Assembly: GCA_017462785.1 (NCBI GenBank)
Contig: JAFTQJ010000067.1
Span: 1 to 33,018 of the forward strand
Reading direction: 5' to 3'
Length of the DNA stretch: 33,018 nucleotides
From: Oscillospiraceae bacterium
Lineage (GTDB): Bacteria; Bacillota; Clostridia; Oscillospirales; Ruminococcaceae
Shown here: piece by piece, positions 7,084 through 15,058 of the stretch
Position numbering within the stretch: the first letter of the stretch is position 1
How the letters are laid out: every line of letters starts with the position of its first letter
Translations under genes and position numbers: made by a program
The notes under the pieces: model-generated
The model's input: the letters and a program-made list of their open reading frames with translations, nothing else
The model's database searches: none
What the model was told of the DNA's origin: nothing

Positions 7084-8408
7084 TCGCACACCTCCCCGAG
7101 CAGGTCATAATCGAGTGTATCAATGATGCGGAGCTTGACGAAATCGCCGATATTCAGCGGATTTTCAGAGGTAAAGAATACCTTGCCGTCAATATCGGGA
7201 GCGTCCGCTTCGGTTCTGCCGAACCAGCATTCCGCCCATTTGTCGAAGCCCTCGACCACGGCAGTTTTGACGGTATCAAGCTGTTTTTCATTGTAGGCGG
7301 CACTGATCTCCATCTGCTGTTCCATGATGATGTCGGCACGGTGCATGCGGATCTCTTCCTCGACCTGATCGGGGAATTCTGCGGCTTTGGTGCCGTCCTC
7401 CTGCGAATAGGCGAAGCATCCCAGACGGTCGAACTGCATCTCCTGCACGAATTCCGCAAGCTCATTGAACTGCTCCTCGGTTTCACCGGGGAAGCCGGTG
7501 ATGAGGGTGGTACGGATGACGATATCGGGCATTTTTTCACGCATTTTCGCAACAACATCCTTGATCTGAGCCTTGGAGCTGCGGCGGTTCATACGCTGTA
7601 AAATGTCATCATTGCAGTGCTGGATGGGCATGTCGATGTACTTGACGATCTTTTCCTCACGAGCCATGACATCGAGCAGCTCATCGATAATGCGTTCGGG
7701 GTAGCAGTAGAGCACACGGATCCAGCGAAGCCCGTCGATTCTGCAAAGCTCGGTCAGGAGCTGCGGCAGGCGGTTTTCGCCGTAGAGATCCTCGCCGTAG
7801 CGGGTGGTATCCTGAGCAATGATATTCAGCTCCGTCACGCCGGAATCAGCAAGCCACTTCGCTTCTGCAAGCAGATCCTCCATGGGGACACTGCGGAAGC
7901 CGCCACGGATCATGGGGATGGCACAGTAGGTACAGCAATTGCTGCATCCCTCGGAGATTTTGAGGTAGGAGAAGAACGGGAGTGTGGAGATGATGCGTTC
8001 ACCGGTCAGCTCCGCCTGCTTTTTGGGTGCAAACTGCACAACACGTTCATTTTTCAGCACACGGTCAAGGATATCCACGATGTCCTTGTTATCACCGATG
8101 CCGATGACAGCATCCGCTTCCGGAAACTGCTCCGCACATTCCTGCTGGTAGCGTTCGGTGAGGCATCCGGTCATGATGAGCTTTTTGACGGTGCCCTCTG
8201 CCTTGAGCTTGGCGATTTCGAGGACGGTTTCGATTGCCTCTTCCTTTGCGGACTGGATAAAGCCGCAGGTATTGACCACTGCGACATCGGACAGACCGAA
8301 TTCTGTCACAAGCTCATAGCCGTGTGCACGGAGCTTGTGGAGCATACGCTCCGAATCTACGAGATTTTTACTGCATCCTAATGATACCATACCAACTTTG
8401 ATGGACAT
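7080..8408 (-). CDS. rimO: ribosomal protein S12 methylthiotransferase RimO
   Basis: A radical-SAM enzyme that methylthiolates the conserved Asp of ribosomal protein S12; 442 residues. The N-terminal UPF0004 domain provides Cys12, Cys48 and Cys82 for the second 4Fe-4S cluster. The radical-SAM CxxxCxxC is C155-SNC-C159-TY-C162 with an extra Cys at 158. A TRAM domain closes the C-terminus. The start is the ATG at 8408, because AGGAGG lies 8-9 bases upstream. An upstream in-frame extension would be translated from the repeat element and is not credible. MiaB-type enzymes are the alternative family, but the GCSKN and IPMIRG segments fit RimO. Confidence 0.95.
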   Translation of the reverse strand: MSIKVGMVSLGCSKNLVDSERMLHKLRAHGYELVTEFGLSDVAVVNTCGFIQSAKEEAIETVLEIAKLKAEGTVKKLIMTGCLTERYQQECAEQFPEADAVIGIGDNKDIVDILDRVLKNERVVQFAPKKQAELTGERIISTLPFFSYLKISEGCSNCCTYCAIPMIRGGFRSVPMEDLLAEAKWLADSGVTELNIIAQDTTRYGEDLYGENRLPQLLTELCRIDGLRWIRVLYCYPERIIDELLDVMAREEKIVKYIDMPIQHCNDDILQRMNRRSSKAQIKDVVAKMREKMPDIVIRTTLITGFPGETEEQFNELAEFVQEMQFDRLGCFAYSQEDGTKAAEFPDQVEEEIRMHRADIIMEQQMEISAAYNEKQLDTVKTAVVEGFDKWAECWFGRTEADAPDIDGKVFFTSENPLNIGDFVKLRIIDTLDYDLLGEVCE

Positions 8409-8431
8409 GAATATTGCCTCCTTCTGTTTTG

Positions 8432-8558
8432 ATGGGGGACGCTGTCCCCCATGCCCCCTGCCAAAGGGATGGAATCCCTTTGGAATCCCAAGGCGTTTTG
8501 CCATTGCACCCCTGCGGGGTACAAAGGCAAAACGTTAGGACTGCAAGAACTCATTCTT
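8432..8558 (+). repeat. triple-hairpin interspersed repeat, copy 2
   Basis: The second copy of the element at 3586-3711, in the same orientation. The same three palindromes are kept, with scattered changes. In the third stem both arms changed together (TTTTCCC/GGGAAAA in copy 1, TTTTGCC/GGCAAAA here), so pairing is preserved. It fills the recX-rimO gap, upstream of the rimO ribosome site. Confidence 0.8.
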
Positions 8559-8608
8559 TGACAGAGAAACAATGGGGCAGTATTCCCCGTCAAAATCAAA
8601 AATGAGCA

Positions 8609-9235
8609 CTATTCCTCTTCTTCAAATTCTGCAAAATAATCCTCTATCGCATCCTTCACCGCACGGTAATTGTACCCGAGCCTTGCCATTCCTGCTACTG
8701 CCTTTTCACGGGCTTTCCAGTCCTTGGGATCGGTCAGGATCCTGCCGTATTTCTTTTCCAGCACCTCCGGAATGTTCTCCTCGGCGGTTTCCTCAAACGG
8801 TGCAAGGGATTCCTCTATGAGATTCTTGTCAAGACCACGGCGGAGCATTTCCTGCCGTGCACGGAAGATGCCGAAACGCTTGGTTTCCACAAGATATTCC
8901 GCAAGCCTTGCGGCATAGCGGCGGTCATTGATGCTGCCGCACTGCACGAGCTGTTCCATGACGGATCTGCAAAGCTCCCTGTCCTGATAGGTTTTCATCA
9001 GCTTCTGGTACATCATGCAGTACGAATAATCCCGTTCATCAAGGAGATAGCAGGCACGGCGGTAGGCACGGCGGAAACGGGATTTCCGGTGCAGCTCCTC
9101 CATGGTTTCCCCATCAAACTCCATCCCCTCCATGAGCTGGTACTTCCGCAGAAGTTCCCCATCCAACTCAAAATCGCCCTCCGTGGTACGGATGGCGTAG
9201 TAGGTTTTTTGTTTTGTGATTTCGATGATTTTCAT
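8609..9235 (-). CDS. recX: RecA regulator RecX
   Basis: RecX binds and caps RecA filaments and so limits recombination and the SOS response. The protein is 208 residues from the ATG at 9235. That start has an AAGGAA site about 7 bases upstream, and the sequence begins MKIIEITKQK as in Firmicute RecX. The three-helix repeats typical of the family follow: 'RRACYLLDERDYSYCMMYQKL', 'LVQCGSINDRRYAARLAEYLV' and 'RQEMLRRGLDKNLIEESL'. It ends in an acidic EFEEEE tail. It lies downstream of recA, separated by a palindromic repeat of about 120 bp, which may reduce read-through from recA. Confidence 0.92.
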   Translation of the reverse strand: MKIIEITKQKTYYAIRTTEGDFELDGELLRKYQLMEGMEFDGETMEELHRKSRFRRAYRRACYLLDERDYSYCMMYQKLMKTYQDRELCRSVMEQLVQCGSINDRRYAARLAEYLVETKRFGIFRARQEMLRRGLDKNLIEESLAPFEETAEENIPEVLEKKYGRILTDPKDWKAREKAVAGMARLGYNYRAVKDAIEDYFAEFEEEE

Positions 9236-9271
9236 GGTTATGTTCCTTGCTGTTGAATGTGAGGGAATGCT

Positions 9272-9395
9272 GTCAGCTTTGAAAAGCTGTTCAAAATCCA
9301 CCCTCTTCCTGTACCCTCCGCAATGGAGGGCAGCATACAGGCGGCTTCGCCGCCTGTACCGACCAAGGGGCTTTGCCCCTTGGAACCCTAGGTCG
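9272..9395. repeat. palindromic repeat E between recA and recX
   Basis: It contains GTCAGCTTTGAAAAGCTG, then GGCGGCTTCGCCGCC, then CCAAGGGGCTTTGCCCCTTGG. The first and last modules recur at 10708-10790, upstream of recA, with the middle deleted. On the minus strand the hairpins lie in the recA-recX intercistronic region, where they could attenuate transcription or protect an mRNA end. Confidence 0.7.
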
Positions 9396-9423
9396 TGTTG
9401 ACACTCCCCAATTCACTTTACGC

Positions 9424-10632
9424 TTATTCCGTCGGATCAAACTCCTCAAAATCGTCATCCGCTGCAATGTCCTCACCGGAAATGGAGATCGCCGGTGAAG
9501 ATGCAGGTGCTTCTGCACTCTCCAGTACTTCCTTGGCATCCTCCGCACCCTGTTCCTCGTCCGTTTCTGCGGCGGTCAGGTCGATCTGGTCGATGTGTTC
9601 AAGGATCTTTGCCTCCACTTCCTTGCGGAATTCCTCGTTCTCCATGAGCTGCTGCTTCACATTGTCACGCCCCTGACCGAGCTTCTGCCCGTTATAGCTG
9701 AACCAGCTGCCGCTTTTCTTGATGATGTCCAGATCAATGGCAAGATCCAGCACCTCACCGTCACGGGAAATGCCCTTGCCGTAGATATTGTCAAACTCGC
9801 ACTCACGGAAGGGCGGAGCGACCTTGTTCTTCACGACCTTGACCTTCATGCGGTTGCCGATGGGCATGCCGTTGTCCTTGATGACCTCGCCCTTGCGGAC
9901 ATCCATGCGGACGGATGCGTAGAATTTCAGTGCTCTGCCGCCGGGGGTCGTTTCGGGATTGCCGTACATGACACCGATCTTTTCACGGATCTGGTTGATG
10001 AAGATCGCCACACAGCCCGTCTTGGATACAACGGAGGTGAGCTTTCTCATTGCCTGCGACATCAGTCTTGCGAGCTGACCAACGTGATTATCGCCCATTT
10101 CACCGTCAATTTCTGCCTTTGTGGTCATTGCGGCTACGGAGTCCACAACAAGCACGTCAATGGCACCGGAACGGATGAGGGCTTCTGCGATTTCGAGAGC
10201 CTGCTCACCGCTGTCGGGCTGGGACACGAGGAGATTGTCGATGTTGACACCCAGAGCTTTTGCATACTTCGGGTCAAGGGCATGCTCCACGTCGATGAAT
10301 GCCGCTTCGCCGCCACGCTTCTGGGCTTCTGCAATGATATGGAGTGCAACGGTGGTCTTACCGGAGCTTTCCGGACCGTACAGCTCAACGATTCTGCCCC
10401 TCGGCACACCGCCCACACCCAATGCGAGGTCAAGGGTCATGGAGCCTGTCGGGATCGCTTCAATGTCGATCTTCTTCTGCTGACCCAGACGCATGATCGC
10501 ACCTGCACCGTAGGTTTTTTCGATCATGGACATGGCATGTTCGAGAGCCTTCTTCTTTTCGTCCGCTGTTGCCGGTGCCTGATAAACTGCGGATTTCTTC
10601 TTCTTTACATCTGCCTTTGCCTTTGCTGCCAT
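9424..10632 (-). CDS. recA: recombinase RecA
   Basis: The DNA strand-exchange ATPase and SOS co-protease; 402 residues. Seen are Walker [10 protein letters not shown] (86-94), '[11 protein letters not shown]'-type Walker B (here [23 protein letters not shown]), loop L1/L2 segments '[48 protein letters not shown]' and the C-terminal domain. Compared with the usual RecA core it has a longer Lys-rich N-terminus (about 25 residues) and a long acidic tail ending EEFDPTE. The ATG is preceded by GGAGG. I looked for a clostridial LexA site (GAAC-N4-GTTC type) upstream and found none that is convincing. Confidence 0.97.
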   Translation of the reverse strand: MAAKAKADVKKKKSAVYQAPATADEKKKALEHAMSMIEKTYGAGAIMRLGQQKKIDIEAIPTGSMTLDLALGVGGVPRGRIVELYGPESSGKTTVALHIIAEAQKRGGEAAFIDVEHALDPKYAKALGVNIDNLLVSQPDSGEQALEIAEALIRSGAIDVLVVDSVAAMTTKAEIDGEMGDNHVGQLARLMSQAMRKLTSVVSKTGCVAIFINQIREKIGVMYGNPETTPGGRALKFYASVRMDVRKGEVIKDNGMPIGNRMKVKVVKNKVAPPFRECEFDNIYGKGISRDGEVLDLAIDLDIIKKSGSWFSYNGQKLGQGRDNVKQQLMENEEFRKEVEAKILEHIDQIDLTAAETDEEQGAEDAKEVLESAEAPASSPAISISGEDIAADDDFEEFDPTE

Positions 10633-10707
10633 AGTATCTTACCTCCGAATGTTGAATTTTGACTGAATGATGGGAAATGCACCGTTTTTCTGCGGTCAGC
10701 CGGTGCC

Positions 10708-10790
10708 GTCAGCTTTGGAAAGCTGTTCAAAGACTGCCGCCTCCACCGACCAAGAGGCTTTCGCCCCTTGGAATCCCGTTGGGATGTCCA
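10708..10790. repeat. palindromic repeat F, deleted relative of repeat E
   Basis: GTCAGCTTTGGAAAGCTG followed, after a gap, by CCAAGAGGCTTTCGCCCCTTGG. These are the outer modules of repeat E (9272-9395) without its GGCGGCTTCGCCGCC centre. It lies in the leader between prmC and recA, so recA is bracketed by two members of one repeat family. Confidence 0.65.
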
Positions 10791-10819
10791 CGCTGTTTTC
10801 CCTTTCTCCTGATATTTGT

Positions 10820-10842
10820 ATTATACGCTATCAGTTGTTCAA
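10820..10842 (-). promoter_or_regulatory. possible recA promoter
   Basis: On the minus strand TATAAT occurs at 10825-10820, about 190 bases before the recA ATG. A -35 box at the standard distance is poor. If it is used, repeat F would be transcribed as part of the recA leader. Confidence 0.35.
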
Positions 10843-10848
10843 AAATGG

Positions 10849-11703
10849 TCATTCTGCTAAAAAACCCTCTACCACTCTCGGATTTCCTGCAAGGTCATTG
10901 CGGACGGTGACATTTGCAAAGCCGTTTTCTCTCAATATACCGGCAATTTCCTCCGCCTGACCGTCACCGGCTTCATAGGCGAGCATGCCGCCTTTTTTCA
11001 GTGTTTTTTTCCAGAGTCTTGTGATCTCACGGTAAAAATGCAGTCCGTCCTCCGTGATGCCGGCAAGTGCCATTTCCGGTTCATGCCGCACCTCGGTCTG
11101 AAGCTCCTGCATCTCCGCCGCTGTCAGGTAGGGCGGATTGCTCACAATGACATCGAGCTGCCGGAAGCGTTCCGCTGTCTGCGGTTCCAGCACATCCGCA
11201 TGCAGGATCTCTGCCCGTGAGGAATGGTATGCTGCATTCTTTTGCAGATAAACAAGAGCCTCCGGGCTTTTTTCCACAGCATACACCCTCGCCTGCGGAA
11301 GATTGGCTTCCAGTGCAAGGGCAATGCATCCGCTGCCGCTGCAAAGGTCGGCGATCTGCGGAGCATCGAGCTTTTTGGCATGCTCCAGCACTGCATCTGC
11401 AAGAGCCTCGGTATCCGGACGGGGAATGAGCACGCCCTTTCCCACAAACAGCCGCATGCCGTAGAATTCCCATTCGCCCAGCAGATATTGCAGCGGTTCG
11501 CCGGCAATACGCCGCTTTGCCATTGCATGCAGCTGTGCACCATGCTCCGGTGTCACGGCATCGGAAAGCAGGAACAGCTCCAGCGGTTTTCCGCTGATCT
11601 GTTCGCACATGCACCGCACATCAAAGGCGGCATCCGGAATGCCGGCATGCTCCAGCTCTGCGGTCAGCGTTCTGTACAGCTCACGGGGGGTACTGCTTAC
11701 CAC
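10849..11703 (-). CDS. prmC: peptide chain release factor N5-glutamine methyltransferase
   Basis: PrmC methylates the Gln of the GGQ motif in release factors RF1 and RF2; 284 residues. The N-terminal helical domain is followed by the SAM-binding motif 'IADLCSGSGCIALAL' (about residues 117-131) and the catalytic NPPY (about residues 190-193). The start is GTG at 11703: GGAGG lies 7 bases upstream, and the codon overlaps the end of the DUF1385 gene as GTGGTAA. In many clostridia a DUF1385 gene and prmC are followed by prfA; here recA follows instead. Confidence 0.95.
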   Translation of the reverse strand: MVSSTPRELYRTLTAELEHAGIPDAAFDVRCMCEQISGKPLELFLLSDAVTPEHGAQLHAMAKRRIAGEPLQYLLGEWEFYGMRLFVGKGVLIPRPDTEALADAVLEHAKKLDAPQIADLCSGSGCIALALEANLPQARVYAVEKSPEALVYLQKNAAYHSSRAEILHADVLEPQTAERFRQLDVIVSNPPYLTAAEMQELQTEVRHEPEMALAGITEDGLHFYREITRLWKKTLKKGGMLAYEAGDGQAEEIAGILRENGFANVTVRNDLAGNPRVVEGFLAE

Positions 11704-12677
11704 TGTTCATCCTCCGGATTGTCGGGGATACAGGGCTTCATGGCTGCAATTGCCACTTCGATCTGCTTGTCATCCGGCTCCTTGGTGGTGATCTTCTGGA
11801 TCTGAAGTCCGGGGAAGGAGAGAATTTTTGCGATCGCACTGTCACTTCTGCCGGCAAACTGGATGCTCTCAAAGGAAACGCCCATTGTCAGCGGCAGGAG
11901 CACCATGCTGCACAGGAATCTCTGCCACGGGATGGTGAAGGGAACAAGGCACATCACGAGGATGTTGATGAACAGCACGAGGAAAATGAAGCTTGTGCCG
12001 CATCTCGGATGCAGACGGATCTGCTTTCTGACATTTTCCACCGTCAGGGGCAGACCAGCTTCATGGCAGGCGATCGTCTTGTGCTCCGCACCGTGGTACT
12101 CATAGGTGCGGCGGATGTCCTTTGACATGCCGGTAACAGCCATATATGCCACAAATACGACGATCTTCACGATACCCTCTGCAACGGACTGGATGATCCG
12201 GTTGGAGGTCAGGGGCTTGATCAGACCCACGATCCACTTGGGCAGGAAAAAGAACAGAGCCACTGCCATGACGATGCCGAGCACCATGCCGATCATCATG
12301 ATGGTGTTGAACATTTTCTCATCGAACTTGGATTCCAGCCACGCCTCAAATTTGGAGGATGTTTCCTGCGGCTGTTCCTCCTCGTCGGCTCCCTCCATCA
12401 CCTGCTTGTCAGCGGATGCCATCAGACAGCGGTAGCCGTCCTTCATGGAGATGATGAAGCTGTAAATTCCACGCACAAAAGGCGTTTTCTTGTACCATGC
12501 ATTCTTCGGGGGGATCTCCCATGTTTCCACATCGATCTCACCATTGGGCAGACGGCATGCCATCACGCCGAGGTGGGGTCCCTTCATCATGACACCCTCA
12601 ATGAGTGCCTGACCGCCGATCTTGCTGCGGCTGCACTTTGCAGGGCATTCGGCTGTATTCTGCTGTTTTTCGCTCAT
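11697..12677 (-). CDS. DUF1385 family membrane protein
   Basis: A 326-residue integral membrane protein of the DUF1385 (YqhQ-like) family, whose function is not established. The N-terminal 'KIGGQALIEGVMMKGP' and the central 'YHGAEHKTIACHEAG' and 'LHPRCGTSFIFLVL' segments are the family hallmarks. Three or four hydrophobic stretches follow (about residues 130-155, 170-190 and 235-275). I prefer the ATG at 12677, 9 bases after a GGAAAGGG site, over the ATG at 12684-12686, which would start right on that site. The gene begins 1 base after the histidine kinase stop and overlaps prmC by 7 bases, so all are probably co-translated. Confidence 0.9.
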   Translation of the reverse strand: MSEKQQNTAECPAKCSRSKIGGQALIEGVMMKGPHLGVMACRLPNGEIDVETWEIPPKNAWYKKTPFVRGIYSFIISMKDGYRCLMASADKQVMEGADEEEQPQETSSKFEAWLESKFDEKMFNTIMMIGMVLGIVMAVALFFFLPKWIVGLIKPLTSNRIIQSVAEGIVKIVVFVAYMAVTGMSKDIRRTYEYHGAEHKTIACHEAGLPLTVENVRKQIRLHPRCGTSFIFLVLFINILVMCLVPFTIPWQRFLCSMVLLPLTMGVSFESIQFAGRSDSAIAKILSFPGLQIQKITTKEPDDKQIEVAIAAMKPCIPDNPEDEQW

Positions 12678-12678
12678 A

Positions 12679-14154
12679 TTATGCATCCCTTTCCGTTCGC
12701 TGCTCCGGAGGCAGTATGATGGTCACGGTCGTGCCCCTTGCCTCACGGCTCTGAATTTCCAATGAACCGCCGTGGGCGGTGATGATCTCATCCGCCACTG
12801 CAAGCCCGATGCCGGAGCCTCGGCGGGTATGATTTGCCTTGTAGAATTTGGTCTTGATCTTCGGGAGGTCGGATTCCTTGATGCCGCAGCCGTTGTCACG
12901 CACAACGACATGGATCTTCCCATCCTTCTCAAATGCCTGAATATTGACCTTTCCGCCAGCATCGGAATACTTGATGGCGTTGTCAATGATATTGATGAAC
13001 ACCTGACGGATGCGGTTTTTGTCACCGAACACAAAGGGCAGCATCTCCGGTTCATCATAGGAAATGGCGATGCCCTCACGGGCTGCCTTGTCCTGATAGA
13101 TGAGCACGGCATCTCCCAGCTCTGCGAGGATGTCCATGGTGCTCTGCTGGAGGGTGAAGTGTCCGTTCTGCATTCTGGAGAAGTCGAGCAGCTCCTCGAC
13201 CATACCCGAAAGACGCTCTGTTTCGTTGATGATGACCGTCATACCCTTGCGGATGGTGTCGGGATCCTTTTCGAGATAGATGGTTTCCGCCCAGCCCTTG
13301 ATGGCTGTCAGGGGGGTTCGCAGCTCATGGGATACGGAGGAAATGAACTCATTCTTCATTGCCTCGGCATTGGAAAGCTCATCCGCCATATGGTTGATGG
13401 CGGTGACAAGATCGCCGATCTCATCATTGCCGTCATAGCGGATCCGGAACGAAAAATCGCCCTTTGCGAATTTTCCGGCGGTATTGCTCATCTGTGTGAT
13501 CGGGCGGACGATCGTGCCCATGAAGTAGATGCCGGTAATGACAAGCATCAGCAGGATGGCGATACAGATACCGGTCGCTGCAAGGGTGATCGCCGAAACA
13601 GAATCATCCACGGCAGTGAGGGAAACGACCACACGCACGGCACTGTATTCCGTGCTGAATGCGGAGATATTGGCACTGAGAGCCATGATCTTTTCGCCGT
13701 TTTCCGCTGTTCCGACCCAGTAGCCGTCACCGCCGTCCATCACATTGTCATAGTCGGGCATTGCCGTATCCGCCGCCGGCGAGAAGCCGGAGGAGGTGAG
13801 CACGACACGTCCCTTGGCATTGACTGCCATCAGCTCCATTTTCTCCTTGGCGGAGAAGCTTTCGAGGGTGTTCCGCATTTCGGAGGAAAGGTTCGTGTCG
13901 GAATCCTGTGCATAGCGGCTGAGGATATTCACGATGCTTGTCAGCTCCGAGGTCAGGCTCTGTCTGGCACTGGAATAGTAGAAGGACTGGATCGCATAGA
14001 CGAACGCCAGCTCCACCACGATGATGACGAGGATGACCACGCCCAGATTATTGGTGATCCAGCGTTTGGTGACGCTGGTACGCCGCTGGGATCTGTCGGG
14101 CTTCGGGGTCTGTTTTCCCTTTGGGTTATGCTTTATCATTCCACTTGTAGCCAT
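12679..14154 (-). CDS. sensor histidine kinase (HAMP-HisKA-HATPase)
   Basis: The membrane sensor of a two-component system; up to 491 residues. A basic cytoplasmic N-terminus (1-32) leads to a membrane helix (about 35-58), an extracytoplasmic sensor domain of about 125 residues, a second helix (about 188-213) and a HAMP linker. The H-box SVSHELRTPL has phospho-acceptor His276. The ATPase domain follows with N-box NIIDNAIKYSD, G1 DNGCGI and G2 GSGIGL. The reading frame overlaps the response regulator by 29 bases. An ATG at 14139 (residue 6) is an equally possible start; neither has a clear ribosome site. The layout resembles PhoR/WalK-type kinases; the signal is unknown. Confidence 0.93.
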   Translation of the reverse strand: MATSGMIKHNPKGKQTPKPDRSQRRTSVTKRWITNNLGVVILVIIVVELAFVYAIQSFYYSSARQSLTSELTSIVNILSRYAQDSDTNLSSEMRNTLESFSAKEKMELMAVNAKGRVVLTSSGFSPAADTAMPDYDNVMDGGDGYWVGTAENGEKIMALSANISAFSTEYSAVRVVVSLTAVDDSVSAITLAATGICIAILLMLVITGIYFMGTIVRPITQMSNTAGKFAKGDFSFRIRYDGNDEIGDLVTAINHMADELSNAEAMKNEFISSVSHELRTPLTAIKGWAETIYLEKDPDTIRKGMTVIINETERLSGMVEELLDFSRMQNGHFTLQQSTMDILAELGDAVLIYQDKAAREGIAISYDEPEMLPFVFGDKNRIRQVFINIIDNAIKYSDAGGKVNIQAFEKDGKIHVVVRDNGCGIKESDLPKIKTKFYKANHTRRGSGIGLAVADEIITAHGGSLEIQSREARGTTVTIILPPEQRTERDA

Positions 14155-14827
14155 AGCCCCAGATCGTCACGATGTACTGGGGGTTGGACGGCTCGTCCTC
14201 GATTTTCAGGCGGATCCGGCGGATATTGACATCCACGATCTTGTAGTCACCGTAGTAATTCTCGCCCCAGATATGGTTCAGGATGCTGGCACGGTCGAGG
14301 GCGGTGTTTTTATTGTTCATGAAATACTCCAGAATCTGGTATTCCACCTGTGTCAGGTCGATGAGCTGCCCATTCTTGGAAACGGTGCGGCTTTTCAGAT
14401 TGAGGGTGAACGGACCGGATTCAATGACCGGACTTTTTTCATCATGGATGAAGCTCATGCAGACACGGCGGTAGATGGCATCCACACGGGCAGTCAGCTC
14501 GGAGGGGGAGAAGGGCTTGGTGATATAATCATCCGCACCGATCATCAGACCGCTGACCTTATCCATTTCCTGTGTTCTTGCGGTGAGCATGATGATGCCG
14601 ATGGTGGAGCTTTTCTCCCGCAGTCTTTTGCAGACGGTAAAGCCGTCAATGCCGGGCATCATGATGTCAAGCAGAACGATGTCGAAATTGCCGTTTTCGT
14701 CATCGAATTTCTGGAGAGCACTTTCTCCGCAGTTGACATCAATGACATCATAACCGGCACGCTTCAGATTAATGACGACGAAATCACGGATGACATCCTC
14801 GTCCTCACATACTAAGATACGTTTCAT
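14126..14827 (-). CDS. OmpR/PhoB family response regulator
   Basis: A 233-residue DNA-binding response regulator partnered with the overlapping kinase gene. The receiver domain has acidic pocket E8-D9-E10-D11, phospho-acceptor Asp54 (IVLLDIMMPG), Thr82 and Lys104 (ITKPFSP). The C-terminal winged helix shows 'LTQVEYQILEYFMNNKNTALDRASILNHIWG' and 'VDVNIRRIRLKIED', ending YIVTIWGYGYKW as in PhoB/OmpR proteins. AGGAGGG precedes the ATG. It heads the RR-kinase-DUF1385-prmC run. A palindromic element lies directly upstream, and I see no consensus promoter there. Confidence 0.95.
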   Translation of the reverse strand: MKRILVCEDEDVIRDFVVINLKRAGYDVIDVNCGESALQKFDDENGNFDIVLLDIMMPGIDGFTVCKRLREKSSTIGIIMLTARTQEMDKVSGLMIGADDYITKPFSPSELTARVDAIYRRVCMSFIHDEKSPVIESGPFTLNLKSRTVSKNGQLIDLTQVEYQILEYFMNNKNTALDRASILNHIWGENYYGDYKIVDVNIRRIRLKIEDEPSNPQYIVTIWGYGYKWNDKA

Positions 14828-14853
14828 GGGTGATCCCTCCTATTCTATGTGTG

Positions 14854-15050
14854 CAGGGGGACTGCCGTCCCCTTAGGCTTGTCAAAAAGATTTTTTCTGG
14901 GGTTCACACCCCAAAACTGCCCCCACCCCAACCCCTCCCCCCAAGGGGGAGGGGCTATATTTCGGGGACTTCGTCCCCGAACCCCTTCTACGGACACGCC
15001 GTAATTGATTTTAAGCTTTTGACAGACCGAGGGTAACTGCAATCCCCTTG
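14854..15050. mobile_element. MITE-like palindromic element, copy C
   Basis: About 197 bp bounded by imperfect inverted ends of about 34 bp, of which roughly 25 positions match; the inner parts read CTTGTCAAAA and TTTTGACAG. Inside are GGGGTTCACACCCC, CCCCTCC/GGAGGGG and CGGGGACTTCGTCCCCG hairpins. Its left inner segment (14877-14921) recurs at 32972-33018. It separates the lipoprotein gene from the response regulator and holds no reading frame of note. Confidence 0.65.
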
Positions 15051-15058
15051 AAAACCTC

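Noticed and set aside
8408-8504. Upstream extension of rimO by 32 residues
   Set aside because: It would be translated from the hairpin repeat. The ATG at 8408 has AGGAGG in place and matches the family N-terminus.
10633-10848. LexA/SOS operator upstream of recA
   Set aside because: No GAAC-N4-GTTC-type site is visible; the nearest GAAC near 10836 lacks a partner half.
12772-14229. A 485-residue plus-strand frame opposite the histidine kinase
   Set aside because: It is a shadow of the kinase, with a repetitive His/Asp-rich translation and no ribosome site.
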